DNA from: QWOP01 sp003669605
Lineage (GTDB): Bacteria; Planctomycetota; Planctomycetia; Pirellulales; UBA1268
Assembly: GCA_947481985.1 (NCBI GenBank)
Contig: CANKIK010000069.1
Location: 1 to 26,550, forward strand
DNA length: 26,550 nucleotides
Direction: 5' to 3'
Below, one piece after another: positions 8,805 through 17,491 of the stretch (within the stretch, counting starts at the first letter, position 1; the number at the start of each line of letters is the position of its first letter). The position numbers and the translations under genes are program-made. The notes beneath the pieces are model-generated. The model was not told the DNA's origin and made no database searches. It was given only the letters and a program-made list of their open reading frames with translations.

Positions 8805-11003
8805 ATGCGCTCTGCTGCCCCCGAGATCCGCCGCGCAGTCTTCTTTGCCCTGGCTCTGTGCCTGGGGACGACGACCACGCTCCCAGCCCTTGCCGAGGAC
8901 GTCCGCCTCCAACCGCTCAAGGATCTCGACGGCTACTTCCCCTTTACCCCCCCCGCCACGCTCGACGCCTGGAATGATCGCGCCGCACACGTTCGCAGGA
9001 GAATTCTTGTCTCGCAGGGGTTATGGCCGATGCCGGCGAAGACACCCCTCAACCCATCGATCCTCGGCACCATTGTCAAGGGACCGGACGCCAAAGGGAA
9101 CGAGGGGACCGGTGGCTACACCGTCTCCAACGTCTCCTTCGAGAGTGCCCCTGGCCTGTTCGTGACCGGCAACCTCTACCGGCCCCTGGGACTGAAGGAC
9201 AACCAGAAAGTCCCAGCCGTGCTGTTTGCGCATGGCCACTGGCAAAACGCCCGCCACTCCGATCAAGACGCCGCCGCCACGCGCAAGGAGATCGCCGCCG
9301 GCGAGGAGCGTTTCGAAGAGGGGGGGCGGAGCCGATTCCAGTCGCTGTGCGTGCAACTTGCCCGGATGGGATGCGTCGTATGGCAGTGGGACATGCTCTC
9401 CGATTCCGACGCCATCCAGTTTTCCCGTCAAATCGTCCACGGCTTCGCCAAGCAGCGGCCGGAGATGAATACCAAAGAGCGGTGGGGCCTCTATAGCCCG
9501 CAGGCTGAGTCGCACCTCCAGAGCATCATGGGGCTGCAGACCTTGAACGGCATCCGCGGCGTGGACTTCGTCCTCTCGCTCCCCGAAGTCGATTCCAACA
9601 GGATCGCGATCACCGGAGCCAGCGGCGGCGGCACGCAGACAATGCTCGTGGCGGCGGTCGATGACCGCGTCACGCTCTCAGCGCCGATGGTGATGGTCAG
9701 TACGTCGATGCAGGGGGGCTGTACCTGCGAAAACGCGTCGCTGCTCCGCGTCGGGACCGGCAACGTCGAGTTCGCGGCGCTCTTCGCCCCCAAGCCGCAG
9801 ATCATGAACACCGCCGACGACTGGACGAGGGAATTTGCCACCAAGGGCTTTCCCGAACTCCAGGCGCTCTACTTGCTGGCAGGCGCCCGCGACCATGTCG
9901 CCCTGAAGCGAGGCGAGCACTTTCCCCACAACTACAACGCCATCACCCGCTCCGCCTTCTACACCTTCATCAACAGGCACTTCAGCCTCGGGTCTGCCGA
10001 GCCAGTGATTGAGCGCGACTACGAAATCATCGAGCCGGCGAAGCTCCATGTGTGGAACGAGGAACACCCGGCTCCTGCAGCGGCCGATCCAGAATTCGAG
10101 CGGACGCTGCTCGAGCAGCTCACCATCGATTCGACTGCGGCCCTTCAAGTCGCCGCAGCCACCAAGGAGGGCCTTCTCACCGTGCTCGCTCCGGCCTGGG
10201 CCACCGTCATCGCCCGCACCGCGGACAGCAGCGGCGACGTTACCTGGGAGATGGACGCGAAATCGGAAGCAGGCGGCGTCGTTCGCATGGTGGGGAAGCT
10301 TGTGAACACGACGCACCACGAGGAGATTCCCGTTCTCTGGCTCCACCCCAAGCAGTGGAATGGCAAGGTGGTGGTGTGGCTCGATGACGCCGGAACGAAG
10401 GGCGTTGAAGCTGACGACAGACCACTTCCGCCGATTGCGGAGATCCTCAAAGGTGGCACGACGGTCGTCGTCGCCGACTTGTTCTCGCCCCCGTCCGATG
10501 CCGAAGGGGGGCAGCGGGTGGTGAAGAATCCCCGCGAGTTTGCCGGCTACAGTTTCGGTTACAACTCCACCCTCTTTGCAGAGCGGACCCACGATGTCCT
10601 CTCAGTCGTCCACTTCCTTCGCACCGCGAAAATCGGTGACCACCCGGCGCCGAAGAGCGTGGCGGTCGTGGGGCTAGGCAGCCGCGGTGCAATCGTCGCC
10701 GCCGCTCGGGCCGTTGCCGGCGACGAGATCGACCAAGCGGCGATCGACACCAGGGGCTTCCGATTTAAGAATGTCCTCGACTACCGCTCCCCCGACTTTC
10801 TCCCCGGCGCTGGGAAGTATCTCGATCTGCCGGGGGCGCTGGCGGCTGCTGCGCCACGACGCTTGTGGCTCGCCGGCGAGACAACGGTGCCGGAGGTGGT
10901 GACGGCGGCCGCGAAAGCCACCGGGCCCGGCGACTCGGTGAGTCGATTCGACGGGGCGCCTGCGGATGTGGCAGGGGCCGCGGCACGGTGGATCACGCAG
11001 TAG
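8805..11003 (+). CDS. Secreted double alpha/beta-hydrolase (acetyl-xylan-esterase/dienelactone-hydrolase-like)
   Basis: The ATG at 8805 gives 732 residues, with GGAG at 8795-8798 as a well-placed ribosome site and a clear signal peptide (FFALALCLGTTTTLPALA-ED); in-frame upstream starts lack both. The first hydrolase domain has an oxyanion-type AHGHW motif, the nucleophile elbow G-A-S273-G-G and a C-terminal ARDHV...EHFPHNY segment that should hold the acid and His (H372 or H375). A second alpha/beta-hydrolase-like half starts near residue 510 (VLWLHPKQWNGKVVVWLDD), but its elbow reads G623-L-G-S-R-G628, so the nucleophile site is shifted or lost. Relatives are commonly annotated as acetylxylan esterase or abhydrolase family proteins; the actual ester substrate is unknown. 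It lies 85 bases after the fusion gene, in the same orientation. Confidence 0.85.
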   Translation: MRSAAPEIRRAVFFALALCLGTTTTLPALAEDVRLQPLKDLDGYFPFTPPATLDAWNDRAAHVRRRILVSQGLWPMPAKTPLNPSILGTIVKGPDAKGNEGTGGYTVSNVSFESAPGLFVTGNLYRPLGLKDNQKVPAVLFAHGHWQNARHSDQDAAATRKEIAAGEERFEEGGRSRFQSLCVQLARMGCVVWQWDMLSDSDAIQFSRQIVHGFAKQRPEMNTKERWGLYSPQAESHLQSIMGLQTLNGIRGVDFVLSLPEVDSNRIAITGASGGGTQTMLVAAVDDRVTLSAPMVMVSTSMQGGCTCENASLLRVGTGNVEFAALFAPKPQIMNTADDWTREFATKGFPELQALYLLAGARDHVALKRGEHFPHNYNAITRSAFYTFINRHFSLGSAEPVIERDYEIIEPAKLHVWNEEHPAPAAADPEFERTLLEQLTIDSTAALQVAAATKEGLLTVLAPAWATVIARTADSSGDVTWEMDAKSEAGGVVRMVGKLVNTTHHEEIPVLWLHPKQWNGKVVVWLDDAGTKGVEADDRPLPPIAEILKGGTTVVVADLFSPPSDAEGGQRVVKNPREFAGYSFGYNSTLFAERTHDVLSVVHFLRTAKIGDHPAPKSVAVVGLGSRGAIVAAARAVAGDEIDQAAIDTRGFRFKNVLDYRSPDFLPGAGKYLDLPGALAAAAPRRLWLAGETTVPEVVTAAAKATGPGDSVSRFDGAPADVAGAAARWITQ

Positions 11004-11056
11004 TCCCACTGGTTTTCGCAGTGCAATCGCAGAGGCACGTGACAGGCAATCATGGC

Positions 11057-12061
11057 ATGACCGAATTCGCAGCAGGCACCCGCACTCCCGCAGCCCTCGG
11101 CATTGAAATTGGCGGCACAAAACTCCAGTCGGCGGTCGTCGCCGCCGACGGCAGCGTCCTCCTGTGCCGTGCCGACCGGATCGATCCGGCCGGCGGCGCT
11201 GAGGGGATCCGGAGCGTGCTCGCCGCCCAGATCGCCGGCATCGTGGAGGACGCGTCTGAAAACCGGCTCGCTATCGATGCCGTTGGCATCGGCTTCGGCG
11301 GGCCGGTGAACCGCGATCGTGGCCTCGTAGCGACCAGTTTTCATGTCGGTGGCTGGAGCAACTTCCCCTTGGCGGCATGGGTCGCCGAGCAGGTCCGTGA
11401 CAGGCTCGGTGAGGTGCCGGTGATCCTCGAGAACGACTCCAATGCCGCAGCGCTTGGCGAGGCGCTCGTCGGCGCGGGGCGCGGCGCTCGGGTGGTTGTT
11501 TATTCGAATGCTGGCTCTGGCATCGGCTCTGGGCTGGTGATCCATGGCAGGCTCTACCGCGGCCGGGCAGATGGCGAGATGGAACTGGGCCACATCCGAC
11601 TGACGCGGGAGGGGGGGATTCTGGAAGAAACCTCTGCCGGCTGGGCAATCGACAGGCGCGTCCGCGAGGCTGTAGCGGCCGATCCCGGGGGTGCCCTCGC
11701 CCGGGAAGCGGCAGCCACGACCATGCCAGCCTCGGCCCGACTCCTCCCTGGAGTTCTCGCTGTCGGCGACGCCACGGCACAGACCATCCTCGACGAGGCG
11801 GCGGGGCACTATGCCCATGGCCTCTCGCACGTTGTCCATCTGATCAACCCCGACGTGATCGTCCTCGGCGGTGGCGTGGCGACGATCGGCGAACCTTGGC
11901 GGGCGAGCGTGGAGCGGCAACTTGAGCCCCTCATCATGGCGCCGCTCCGGCCGGGCCCGCCGGTGCGTCTGGCGACCCTGGGAGAGGATGTCGTCCCAGT
12001 GGGGGCGGCCTTGGCGGCTCTTGATGCAGCGATCGAGTCGTCACGGAGTGACGCGCCATGA
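11057..12061 (+). CDS. ROK family sugar kinase-like protein
   Basis: The protein has 334 residues from the ATG at 11057, chosen because the ROK fold begins at once (GIEIGGTKL, residues 15-23); the longer in-frame extension overlaps the preceding gene. Seen motifs: phosphate-1 loop GIEIGGTK, GIGFGGPV, catalytic base D127 in ENDSNAAA, SNAGSGIGSG, and H179 in ELGHIRL. The family phosphorylates glucose, N-acetylglucosamine, mannose, fructose or allose, or acts as a repressor. There is no N-terminal DNA-binding domain, so a cytoplasmic kinase is more likely. The usual zinc-binding cluster after GH (CxCGxxGC) is absent: the segment reads LTREGGILEETSAGWAID with no Cys. The stop overlaps the next gene by ATGA at 12058-12061. 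It is the only apparently cytoplasmic protein in the exported-protein run. Confidence 0.88.
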   Translation: MTEFAAGTRTPAALGIEIGGTKLQSAVVAADGSVLLCRADRIDPAGGAEGIRSVLAAQIAGIVEDASENRLAIDAVGIGFGGPVNRDRGLVATSFHVGGWSNFPLAAWVAEQVRDRLGEVPVILENDSNAAALGEALVGAGRGARVVVYSNAGSGIGSGLVIHGRLYRGRADGEMELGHIRLTREGGILEETSAGWAIDRRVREAVAADPGGALAREAAATTMPASARLLPGVLAVGDATAQTILDEAAGHYAHGLSHVVHLINPDVIVLGGGVATIGEPWRASVERQLEPLIMAPLRPGPPVRLATLGEDVVPVGAALAALDAAIESSRSDAP

Positions 12062-15000
12062 CGTGCAAAGAATCTTTCCGCCGATCGACTGTCACCGTTT
12101 CCGGCGCACTGCCGCTGGCATTGGTGATCATCGCCGGTTGGTCCGTGATCAGCACGGGCCGAATCAGAGCCGACGATGCCCTGTTCGAGACAGCGATCCG
12201 CCCGGTGCTCGTCGACTCCTGCTTCCGCTGCCACGGCGGTGAACGCGACTCGGGAGGATTACGAGTCGACTCGCGCGACGCGCTCCTGGCCGGGGGTGAT
12301 TCCGGAGCGGCAATCGTGCCGGGAAACCCGACCGCGAGCCTGTTGGTCGCGGCGATTGCCCGTCACGCCGATGTATCGGCCATGCCTCCGGAGGCTGATC
12401 AAGCGCTTCGCCCCGAGCAGGTCGCCGCCTTCGAGGCCTGGATCAGAGCCGATGCGGTCTGGCCGGAAAAGGGAGCGGCCTTCGAAGTCGCCGGGCACTG
12501 GGCCTTCCAACCCCTCTCCGATCCGCAGCCGCCGACCGTCGCGGACGAGGCCTGGTGCCGGACGACGATCGATCGCTTCCTCCGGGCAGCCCAGGAAGAG
12601 GCGGGCGTCACGCCGCTACCGGCTGCCGACAGACAGACACTCATCCGTCGGGCCACGTTCGATCTCACCGGGCTGCCGCCGACGGCGGAGGAGGTGGCAG
12701 CGTTCGTCCAAGATCCCGCCACCGATGCCTTTGCGAAGGTGGTCGACCGCCTCCTCGCTTCCCCGGCCTATGGCGAGAAGTGGGCCAGACACTGGCTCGA
12801 CGTCGTCCGCTACGCGGACACCGCGGGGGAGACTGCCGACTACCCAGTCCCGGTCGCCTGGCGCTACCGCAACTATTGCATCGATGCCTTCAACCGTGAC
12901 CTGCCCTACGACGAATTTCTCCGCCAGCAGATCGCTGGCGACATTCTGGCCGCTGAGGGGCCAGAGGACGTCTACGCCGAGCGCGTGGTGGCCACCGGAT
13001 TTCTGGCGATCTCGCGCCGCTTCGGCTTTGACTCGGAGAAATACCACCATCTCACCATTCAGGACACGATCGACACTGTGGGGCAGTCGATCCTGGCTCT
13101 GAGCATCGGCTGCGCGCGTTGCCACGACCACAAATTCGATCCGGTGAGCATGCGTGACTACTACGCGCTCTACGGAATCTTTGAGAGCAGCCGCTATCCC
13201 TTCCCCGGCTCGGAACAGAAGCAGCGAACGAGATCGCTTGCTCCCCTGGCAAACCCGCGGAGCGACGGACGGCGGTTTCGCGACTTCGAGGCCCGCGTCG
13301 CCCGGCTCTCGGAGGAACTCTCGGCCCTCGAACGCCCCGTCCCCGCAGCCACGCTCCGCTCGATCACCGACCTCGATGGCGACTTCGAACTCCAGGCCCC
13401 GGCCGGCGGGGGGAGTTACGGCGTCCTCGTTCCACCGTGGCGGTATGAGGGACCGATATTCGTGACCGCCGCCGCCCAGAGTCCCTTCAGAAATATCTAC
13501 CCGGGAGGCCGCTGCGGCGTAAGCGTTGCCGCGGGGGCTGGCCGCTACCGGTGCCGGCAGACAGCCCGTCTGGCACCTTTCGAGAGCGCCACGGTGTTTC
13601 TCAATCTCGACTTCCGGACAGCCACTCCACCGACTGACGCCACAGGGCGTCACCGGTTGACCGTCAGTGAAGCGGACGGCACTCCAGTCGAGGTCGTCTT
13701 TGGCGCGGGGAGCCTGACGCTCGTCGCCGACGGCCAGAGGCACGACCTGGGAACGATTCCCACCGGAGAATGGCTCAATCTCCAACTGGCGATCGACCGC
13801 ACGGCGCAGAGAGTGACAGGGAGTGTCGGAAGCCCGGCAACGGCCCGCGTGTTCGGGCCGTTTCCCGTGCGGAGCGACTCACGCGCCGCGGCCATGGGAG
13901 TGGAACTGGCGGCGCTGGTCGACGAGTCGTCGCTCCCCTACGCAGCCATCCCCCTTGACTGTGACAACATCGCAGTTGAGTCGTTCCCGATTCCCCCGGT
14001 GAGCGTCGACCTCCCCGTCATGGCGGCAGCGGGCGAGCGACCGAATGCCAAGGCGATCCGCTCCCGCCTCCGGGAACTTTCCGGGATCGACGGCGATCTG
14101 GAGATGCAGTCGCCGGGCACGGCGCCTGTCAGCCCGTGGAACCCTGGTCCAGCGAGTGTCGTGCGCCTGGACACCCGCGGCCAAAGCCCCTTCACAAATC
14201 ACTATTCGCCAGGCCGTCTCGGCCTCACGCTTCCCAATCGCGGTGAGTACGACGGCTTTGGGCTGGCACTCCCACCCATCCCTCCCGACGCCGACGGTCG
14301 GCTCCATGTGGCCTTCGATTTCCGGCTCGGCGCTCGCGATCGGGGGGGAGATGGGTCGTGGCGGTATTACATCGGTCATGGGCCCGGCCCGTCAGCTGCC
14401 GTCGAGCTGTTCTTCAACGGCGGTTCGTTCTTCGCCCGCGACGGACAGGTGACGTCGCCGGTGGCAGCACTCGATGCCGATCGCTGGTATCAGGTGCAAC
14501 TGGTTGTTGACATCGCAAAGCGGACCTACAGCGGTCTCCTCCTCACAGAGCCTGCCGCAGAAGCCTCGTCCACGCCGCTCTCCGTCCCTTTCTCCGGGGC
14601 GGTGGCGAGCGGTTGGGACGGTGGTATCGACTACACTTTCATTGACAGCTACGGACATCTCGGCGGCGTCCGCCCCGCCCTCGACGTCGACAATGTTCTC
14701 GTTTCCGCTGCGCCCCTGCGCCCCCTCGACAGCCCAATTGCGGCCGCTGCATCGTCGGCTGACAGCCAGCGGGAGATCGCTGGCTTACGCGACTCGATCG
14801 CAGCCATCGACGCCCGGGCCGACGAAACAGCCGCGGAGCTCCGCCGGCTCCTGGCCGACGGTCCGGTTGGAATGGCCTATGCCATGGCCGAGGGGACGCC
14901 GGCCGACGCCCGCATCCAGCGCCGCGGCGAGCCGGATGATCCGGGAGAGGAAGTGCCGCGGGGATTTATCGCCGTCCTGGGAGAGGCGACGCTCCCGGAA

Positions 15001-15900
15001 CTGCCGACGGGAAGTGGCCGGCTGGAGTTGGCCCGATGGCTGACACGCCCCGATCATCCGCTCACCGCGAGGGTGATGGTCAACCGCATCTGGCAACATC
15101 ACTTCGGTCGCGGCCTCGTCGCCACTCCCAACGATTTTGGCGTCCGTGGCCGGCCTCCGACCCATCCGCAACTCCTCGACCGGCTGGCCACCGATTTCGT
15201 CCGCGGCGGATGGTCGATCAAGGCCCTCCACCGACTGATTCTCAACAGTGCTGCCTGGCAGCAGGCAACGGCGCTCTCCAGCGACATTCCAGCTGCGTCT
15301 GATACCCGCAGTCTGTACGTCGGGTTCCTGCGACGGCGGCTCTCGGCAGAGGAGATCCGTGATGGAGTGCTGGCGGTCAGCGGCGGGCTTGATCGATCGC
15401 CGGGCACGGGGCATCCCTTCCCGCCGCCCTACGAATGGGGCTACTCACAGCATGGGCCCTTCAGCGCCGTCTACGATCATGATCGGCGGAGCATGTACCT
15501 GATGACAGGGAGGCTGAAGCGACATCCATTCCTTTCCCTCTTTGACGGGGCTGATCCGAATGCCTCGACGGCCGATCGGCTCGGAACGACCGTGCCGACG
15601 CAGGCGCTCTTTTTCCTCAACGACCCACTGGTGCATGACGCGGCCGATGCCTGGGCCGGGCAGCTCGAGAAACAGTCGGCCGACCGCCGCGGGCAGATTG
15701 CGGCGGCAACGCTCGCGGCATGGTCACGCGAGGCCAACAGCGCGGAACTCGCCGCTGCCGAACGGTTTCTGGAAGCCTATCGGGCGGCGTTCCGCGAAGA
15801 CCCCGCCGGACAAGCCGCTTCCGTCCTCCCCGATCACGAAGCGCTCGCGGCCTGGTTACGGACGCTCCTGGCGAGCAATGAATTTCTCCATGTCGAGTGA
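12058..15900 (+). CDS. DUF1549/DUF1553 (PSCyt1-PSCyt2-PSD1) protein with duplicated jelly-roll-like insert
   Basis: The protein has 1280 residues. A signal peptide ends near RIRA-DD (about residue 39). The cytochrome-like PSCyt1 domain carries C55-F-R-C58-H59 and the MPPEAD motif. PSCyt2/DUF1549 follows (PSPAYGEKWARHWLD-type segment, VVRYADTAGE) with a second haem-type motif C352-A-R-C355-H356 in CARCHDHKFDP. PSD1/DUF1553 occupies about residue 950 to the end (MVNRIWQHHFGRGLV, TPNDFG, LLASNEF near the C-terminus). Between them, about 430-925, lies an insert made of two similar modules. The family usually has roughly 700-1000 residues, so the insert explains the extra length. It is coupled to the ROK gene by ATGA and followed 54 bases later by a DUF1501 gene, the classic planctomycete pair. 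Likely exported; function unknown, with a redox or polymer-degradation role being inference. Confidence 0.93.
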   Translation: MTCKESFRRSTVTVSGALPLALVIIAGWSVISTGRIRADDALFETAIRPVLVDSCFRCHGGERDSGGLRVDSRDALLAGGDSGAAIVPGNPTASLLVAAIARHADVSAMPPEADQALRPEQVAAFEAWIRADAVWPEKGAAFEVAGHWAFQPLSDPQPPTVADEAWCRTTIDRFLRAAQEEAGVTPLPAADRQTLIRRATFDLTGLPPTAEEVAAFVQDPATDAFAKVVDRLLASPAYGEKWARHWLDVVRYADTAGETADYPVPVAWRYRNYCIDAFNRDLPYDEFLRQQIAGDILAAEGPEDVYAERVVATGFLAISRRFGFDSEKYHHLTIQDTIDTVGQSILALSIGCARCHDHKFDPVSMRDYYALYGIFESSRYPFPGSEQKQRTRSLAPLANPRSDGRRFRDFEARVARLSEELSALERPVPAATLRSITDLDGDFELQAPAGGGSYGVLVPPWRYEGPIFVTAAAQSPFRNIYPGGRCGVSVAAGAGRYRCRQTARLAPFESATVFLNLDFRTATPPTDATGRHRLTVSEADGTPVEVVFGAGSLTLVADGQRHDLGTIPTGEWLNLQLAIDRTAQRVTGSVGSPATARVFGPFPVRSDSRAAAMGVELAALVDESSLPYAAIPLDCDNIAVESFPIPPVSVDLPVMAAAGERPNAKAIRSRLRELSGIDGDLEMQSPGTAPVSPWNPGPASVVRLDTRGQSPFTNHYSPGRLGLTLPNRGEYDGFGLALPPIPPDADGRLHVAFDFRLGARDRGGDGSWRYYIGHGPGPSAAVELFFNGGSFFARDGQVTSPVAALDADRWYQVQLVVDIAKRTYSGLLLTEPAAEASSTPLSVPFSGAVASGWDGGIDYTFIDSYGHLGGVRPALDVDNVLVSAAPLRPLDSPIAAAASSADSQREIAGLRDSIAAIDARADETAAELRRLLADGPVGMAYAMAEGTPADARIQRRGEPDDPGEEVPRGFIAVLGEATLPELPTGSGRLELARWLTRPDHPLTARVMVNRIWQHHFGRGLVATPNDFGVRGRPPTHPQLLDRLATDFVRGGWSIKALHRLILNSAAWQQATALSSDIPAASDTRSLYVGFLRRRLSAEEIRDGVLAVSGGLDRSPGTGHPFPPPYEWGYSQHGPFSAVYDHDRRSMYLMTGRLKRHPFLSLFDGADPNASTADRLGTTVPTQALFFLNDPLVHDAADAWAGQLEKQSADRRGQIAAATLAAWSREANSAELAAAERFLEAYRAAFREDPAGQAASVLPDHEALAAWLRTLLASNEFLHVE
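13363..14720 (+). repeat. Internal protein duplication: two jelly-roll-like modules within the DUF1549/DUF1553 protein
   Basis: Two stretches of about 240 residues align in order. Module 1 starts at DLDGDFELQAP (about residue 437) and module 2 at GIDGDLEMQSP (about 676). Matching pairs are QSPFRNIYPGGRCGV with QSPFTNHYSPGRLGL, LNLDFR with VAFDFR, VEVVFGAGS with VELFFNGGS, GEWLNLQLAID with DRWYQVQLVVD, and LDCDNIAVES with LDVDNVLVSA. The alternating beta pattern suggests a LamG/concanavalin-like fold. DNA identity is low, so this is an old duplication. Confidence 0.75.
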
Positions 15901-15954
15901 AGGGCGCAATTCCTCTCGACTCGAGTGCCCAACATCCCCACGGCTTGCCATCCG

Positions 15955-17370
15955 ATGAACCGCTCCCCCGATCCCTGTCGCCGTGGCCTCCTCCAGTCGA
16001 TGGCGGCAGGATCGATCCTCTGGCCGGCGCTTGTGAGCGAGTTGCTCGCCGAAGATTCGGCCCCTAGCAGAGCGTCGGCGGCCGATCCGCTCGCCCCCCG
16101 CGCCCCCCATTTCCCAGCCAAGGCGAAGCGGGTGATCTTCCTCCACATGAGTGGTGGGGTGTCCCACGTCGATTCGTGGGATCCAAAGCCGAGGCTTTGG
16201 GCCGATGCGGGAAAGACTGTCACGGTGCCGGAGTTCCAGGGGCGCAAAGGCTCCTTTGAGATGTTTCTCAAAGCCCCGCAGTGGAAGTTTTCGCCGCATG
16301 GCCGCTGCGGAACTTTGGTCAGCGAGCTGTTTCCGCGGATAGCGGAGTGTGTCGACGACCTGTGCGTGATCCGGTCGATGAAAACCGATCACACCAACCA
16401 CTACGAGGCGACCCTCGGCATCCACACCGGTTCGTTCACGTTTGCGCGGCCGAGCATCGGCTCTTGGGTCAGCTATGGCCTGGGGACGGAGAATCGCAAT
16501 CTCCCCTCCTTTCTCGTCCTCGCCCCGCAATCCCCCTACGCGGGAAACCAGGTGTGGGGGAGTGATTTTCTTCCTGGGGCCCATCAGGGAACGCGCGTCG
16601 TGCCGGGGCCGGAACCGATCGCCAACGTCCGCCGCCGCAGCCGCTCGGAGCGGCTCCAGGAAATGGAACTGGCGGCACTCCAGGTGATGAACCGCCAGCA
16701 CCTTGTCGGTCGCGGTGCCGACCCACTCCTGGCCGCGCGGATCAAGTCGTTTGAGACCGCCTTTGGAATGCAGTCTGAGATGCCAGAGGCCTTTGACTTG
16801 TCGGGAGAGACTGCCGAAACGCTCCGGCTCTATGGGCTCGAGCCGGGGAGCACGCAGGGCTTTGCCTGGCAGTGCCTCGTGGCCCGCCGACTGGCGGAGC
16901 GGGGAGTGCGGTTCATCGAGTTGATCGATGTCGGCTCATCGGCAAACTGGGATGCGCATGGTGACATGATGACGCATCTCCCCCTGGCGAAGAATGTCGA
17001 CCAGCCGATTGCGGGGCTGCTCCAAGACCTGAAGCGGCGGGGCTTGCTCGAGGACACGCTCGTCGTTTGGACGACTGAATTTGGTCGTACGCCCTTCAAT
17101 GCCGCGCCGAATGCGGCGGGCCGCGAGCATCACCACTGGGTGTTTTCCTCGTGGCTGGCGGGCGGGGGAGTGAAGGGGGGAATCACGTACGGGACATCGG
17201 ACGAACATGGGATCGACGTGGCCAGTGACGTTGTCCATGTCCACGATTTCCATGCCACCATTCTCCATCTGCTCGGCCTCGACCACACCCGACTCACCTA
17301 TCGCCATTCCGGCCGCGATTACCGCTTGACCGACGTCCACGGCCACGTCGTCACGCCGATCCTGGCGTAA
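15955..17370 (+). CDS. DUF1501 family protein, Tat-exported
   Basis: The ATG at 15955 gives 471 residues with a twin-arginine-type signal at the N-terminus (PCRRGLLQSMAAG); an in-frame GTG at 15925 would add only ten residues. Family landmarks: VIFLHMSGGVSHVDSWDPKP, IRSMKTDHTNHYEA, WTTEFGRTPF, GREHHHWVFSSWLAGGGVKGG and the C-terminal HATILHLLGLDH...LTDVHGHV. This is the longer sulfatase-like DUF1501 subtype that pairs with DUF1549/DUF1553 genes, as here (54 bases downstream of one). It differs from the DUF1501 at 2823, which lacks the GGVKGG/LTDVHG ending, so the two belong to separate subgroups. Its biochemical function is unknown. Confidence 0.93.
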   Translation: MNRSPDPCRRGLLQSMAAGSILWPALVSELLAEDSAPSRASAADPLAPRAPHFPAKAKRVIFLHMSGGVSHVDSWDPKPRLWADAGKTVTVPEFQGRKGSFEMFLKAPQWKFSPHGRCGTLVSELFPRIAECVDDLCVIRSMKTDHTNHYEATLGIHTGSFTFARPSIGSWVSYGLGTENRNLPSFLVLAPQSPYAGNQVWGSDFLPGAHQGTRVVPGPEPIANVRRRSRSERLQEMELAALQVMNRQHLVGRGADPLLAARIKSFETAFGMQSEMPEAFDLSGETAETLRLYGLEPGSTQGFAWQCLVARRLAERGVRFIELIDVGSSANWDAHGDMMTHLPLAKNVDQPIAGLLQDLKRRGLLEDTLVVWTTEFGRTPFNAAPNAAGREHHHWVFSSWLAGGGVKGGITYGTSDEHGIDVASDVVHVHDFHATILHLLGLDHTRLTYRHSGRDYRLTDVHGHVVTPILA

Positions 17371-17408
17371 CGGAACGGGCCCAGGGGCGACTCGGATCTG
17401 CGCTGCTG

Positions 17409-17444
17409 GGGAAAAACGCACCATTGTCAGGGATGACTTTTCCC
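17409..17444 (+). promoter_or_regulatory. Inverted repeat upstream of the SIS gene (possible operator)
   Basis: GGGAAAA at 17409-17415 and TTTTCCC at 17438-17444 form a perfect 7-bp inverted repeat separated by 22 bases, ending ten bases before the putative -10 box. Position and symmetry are compatible with a regulator site, but a 7-bp repeat can arise by chance. Confidence 0.2.
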
Positions 17445-17453
17445 ACGGGCATT

Positions 17454-17459
17454 TAGAAT
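17454..17459 (+). promoter_or_regulatory. Possible -10 box (TAGAAT) of the SIS gene
   Basis: TAGAAT within ATTTAGAAT lies 32 bases before the ATG at 17492 and is among the few AT-rich spots in the 17371-17491 gap. TTGTCA at 17424-17429 resembles a -35 box, but its 24-base spacing is too long, so the -35 remains unassigned. Confidence 0.4.
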
Positions 17460-17491
17460 ATGACTCTCGTCCTCTCTCCAGGAGTTGCTCC

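Noticed and set aside
11007..11023. Hairpin CACTG-N7-CAGTG after the hydrolase gene as a terminator
   Set aside because: Only five pairs and no T-tract; the following kinase gene starts within 35 bases, so termination there is doubtful.
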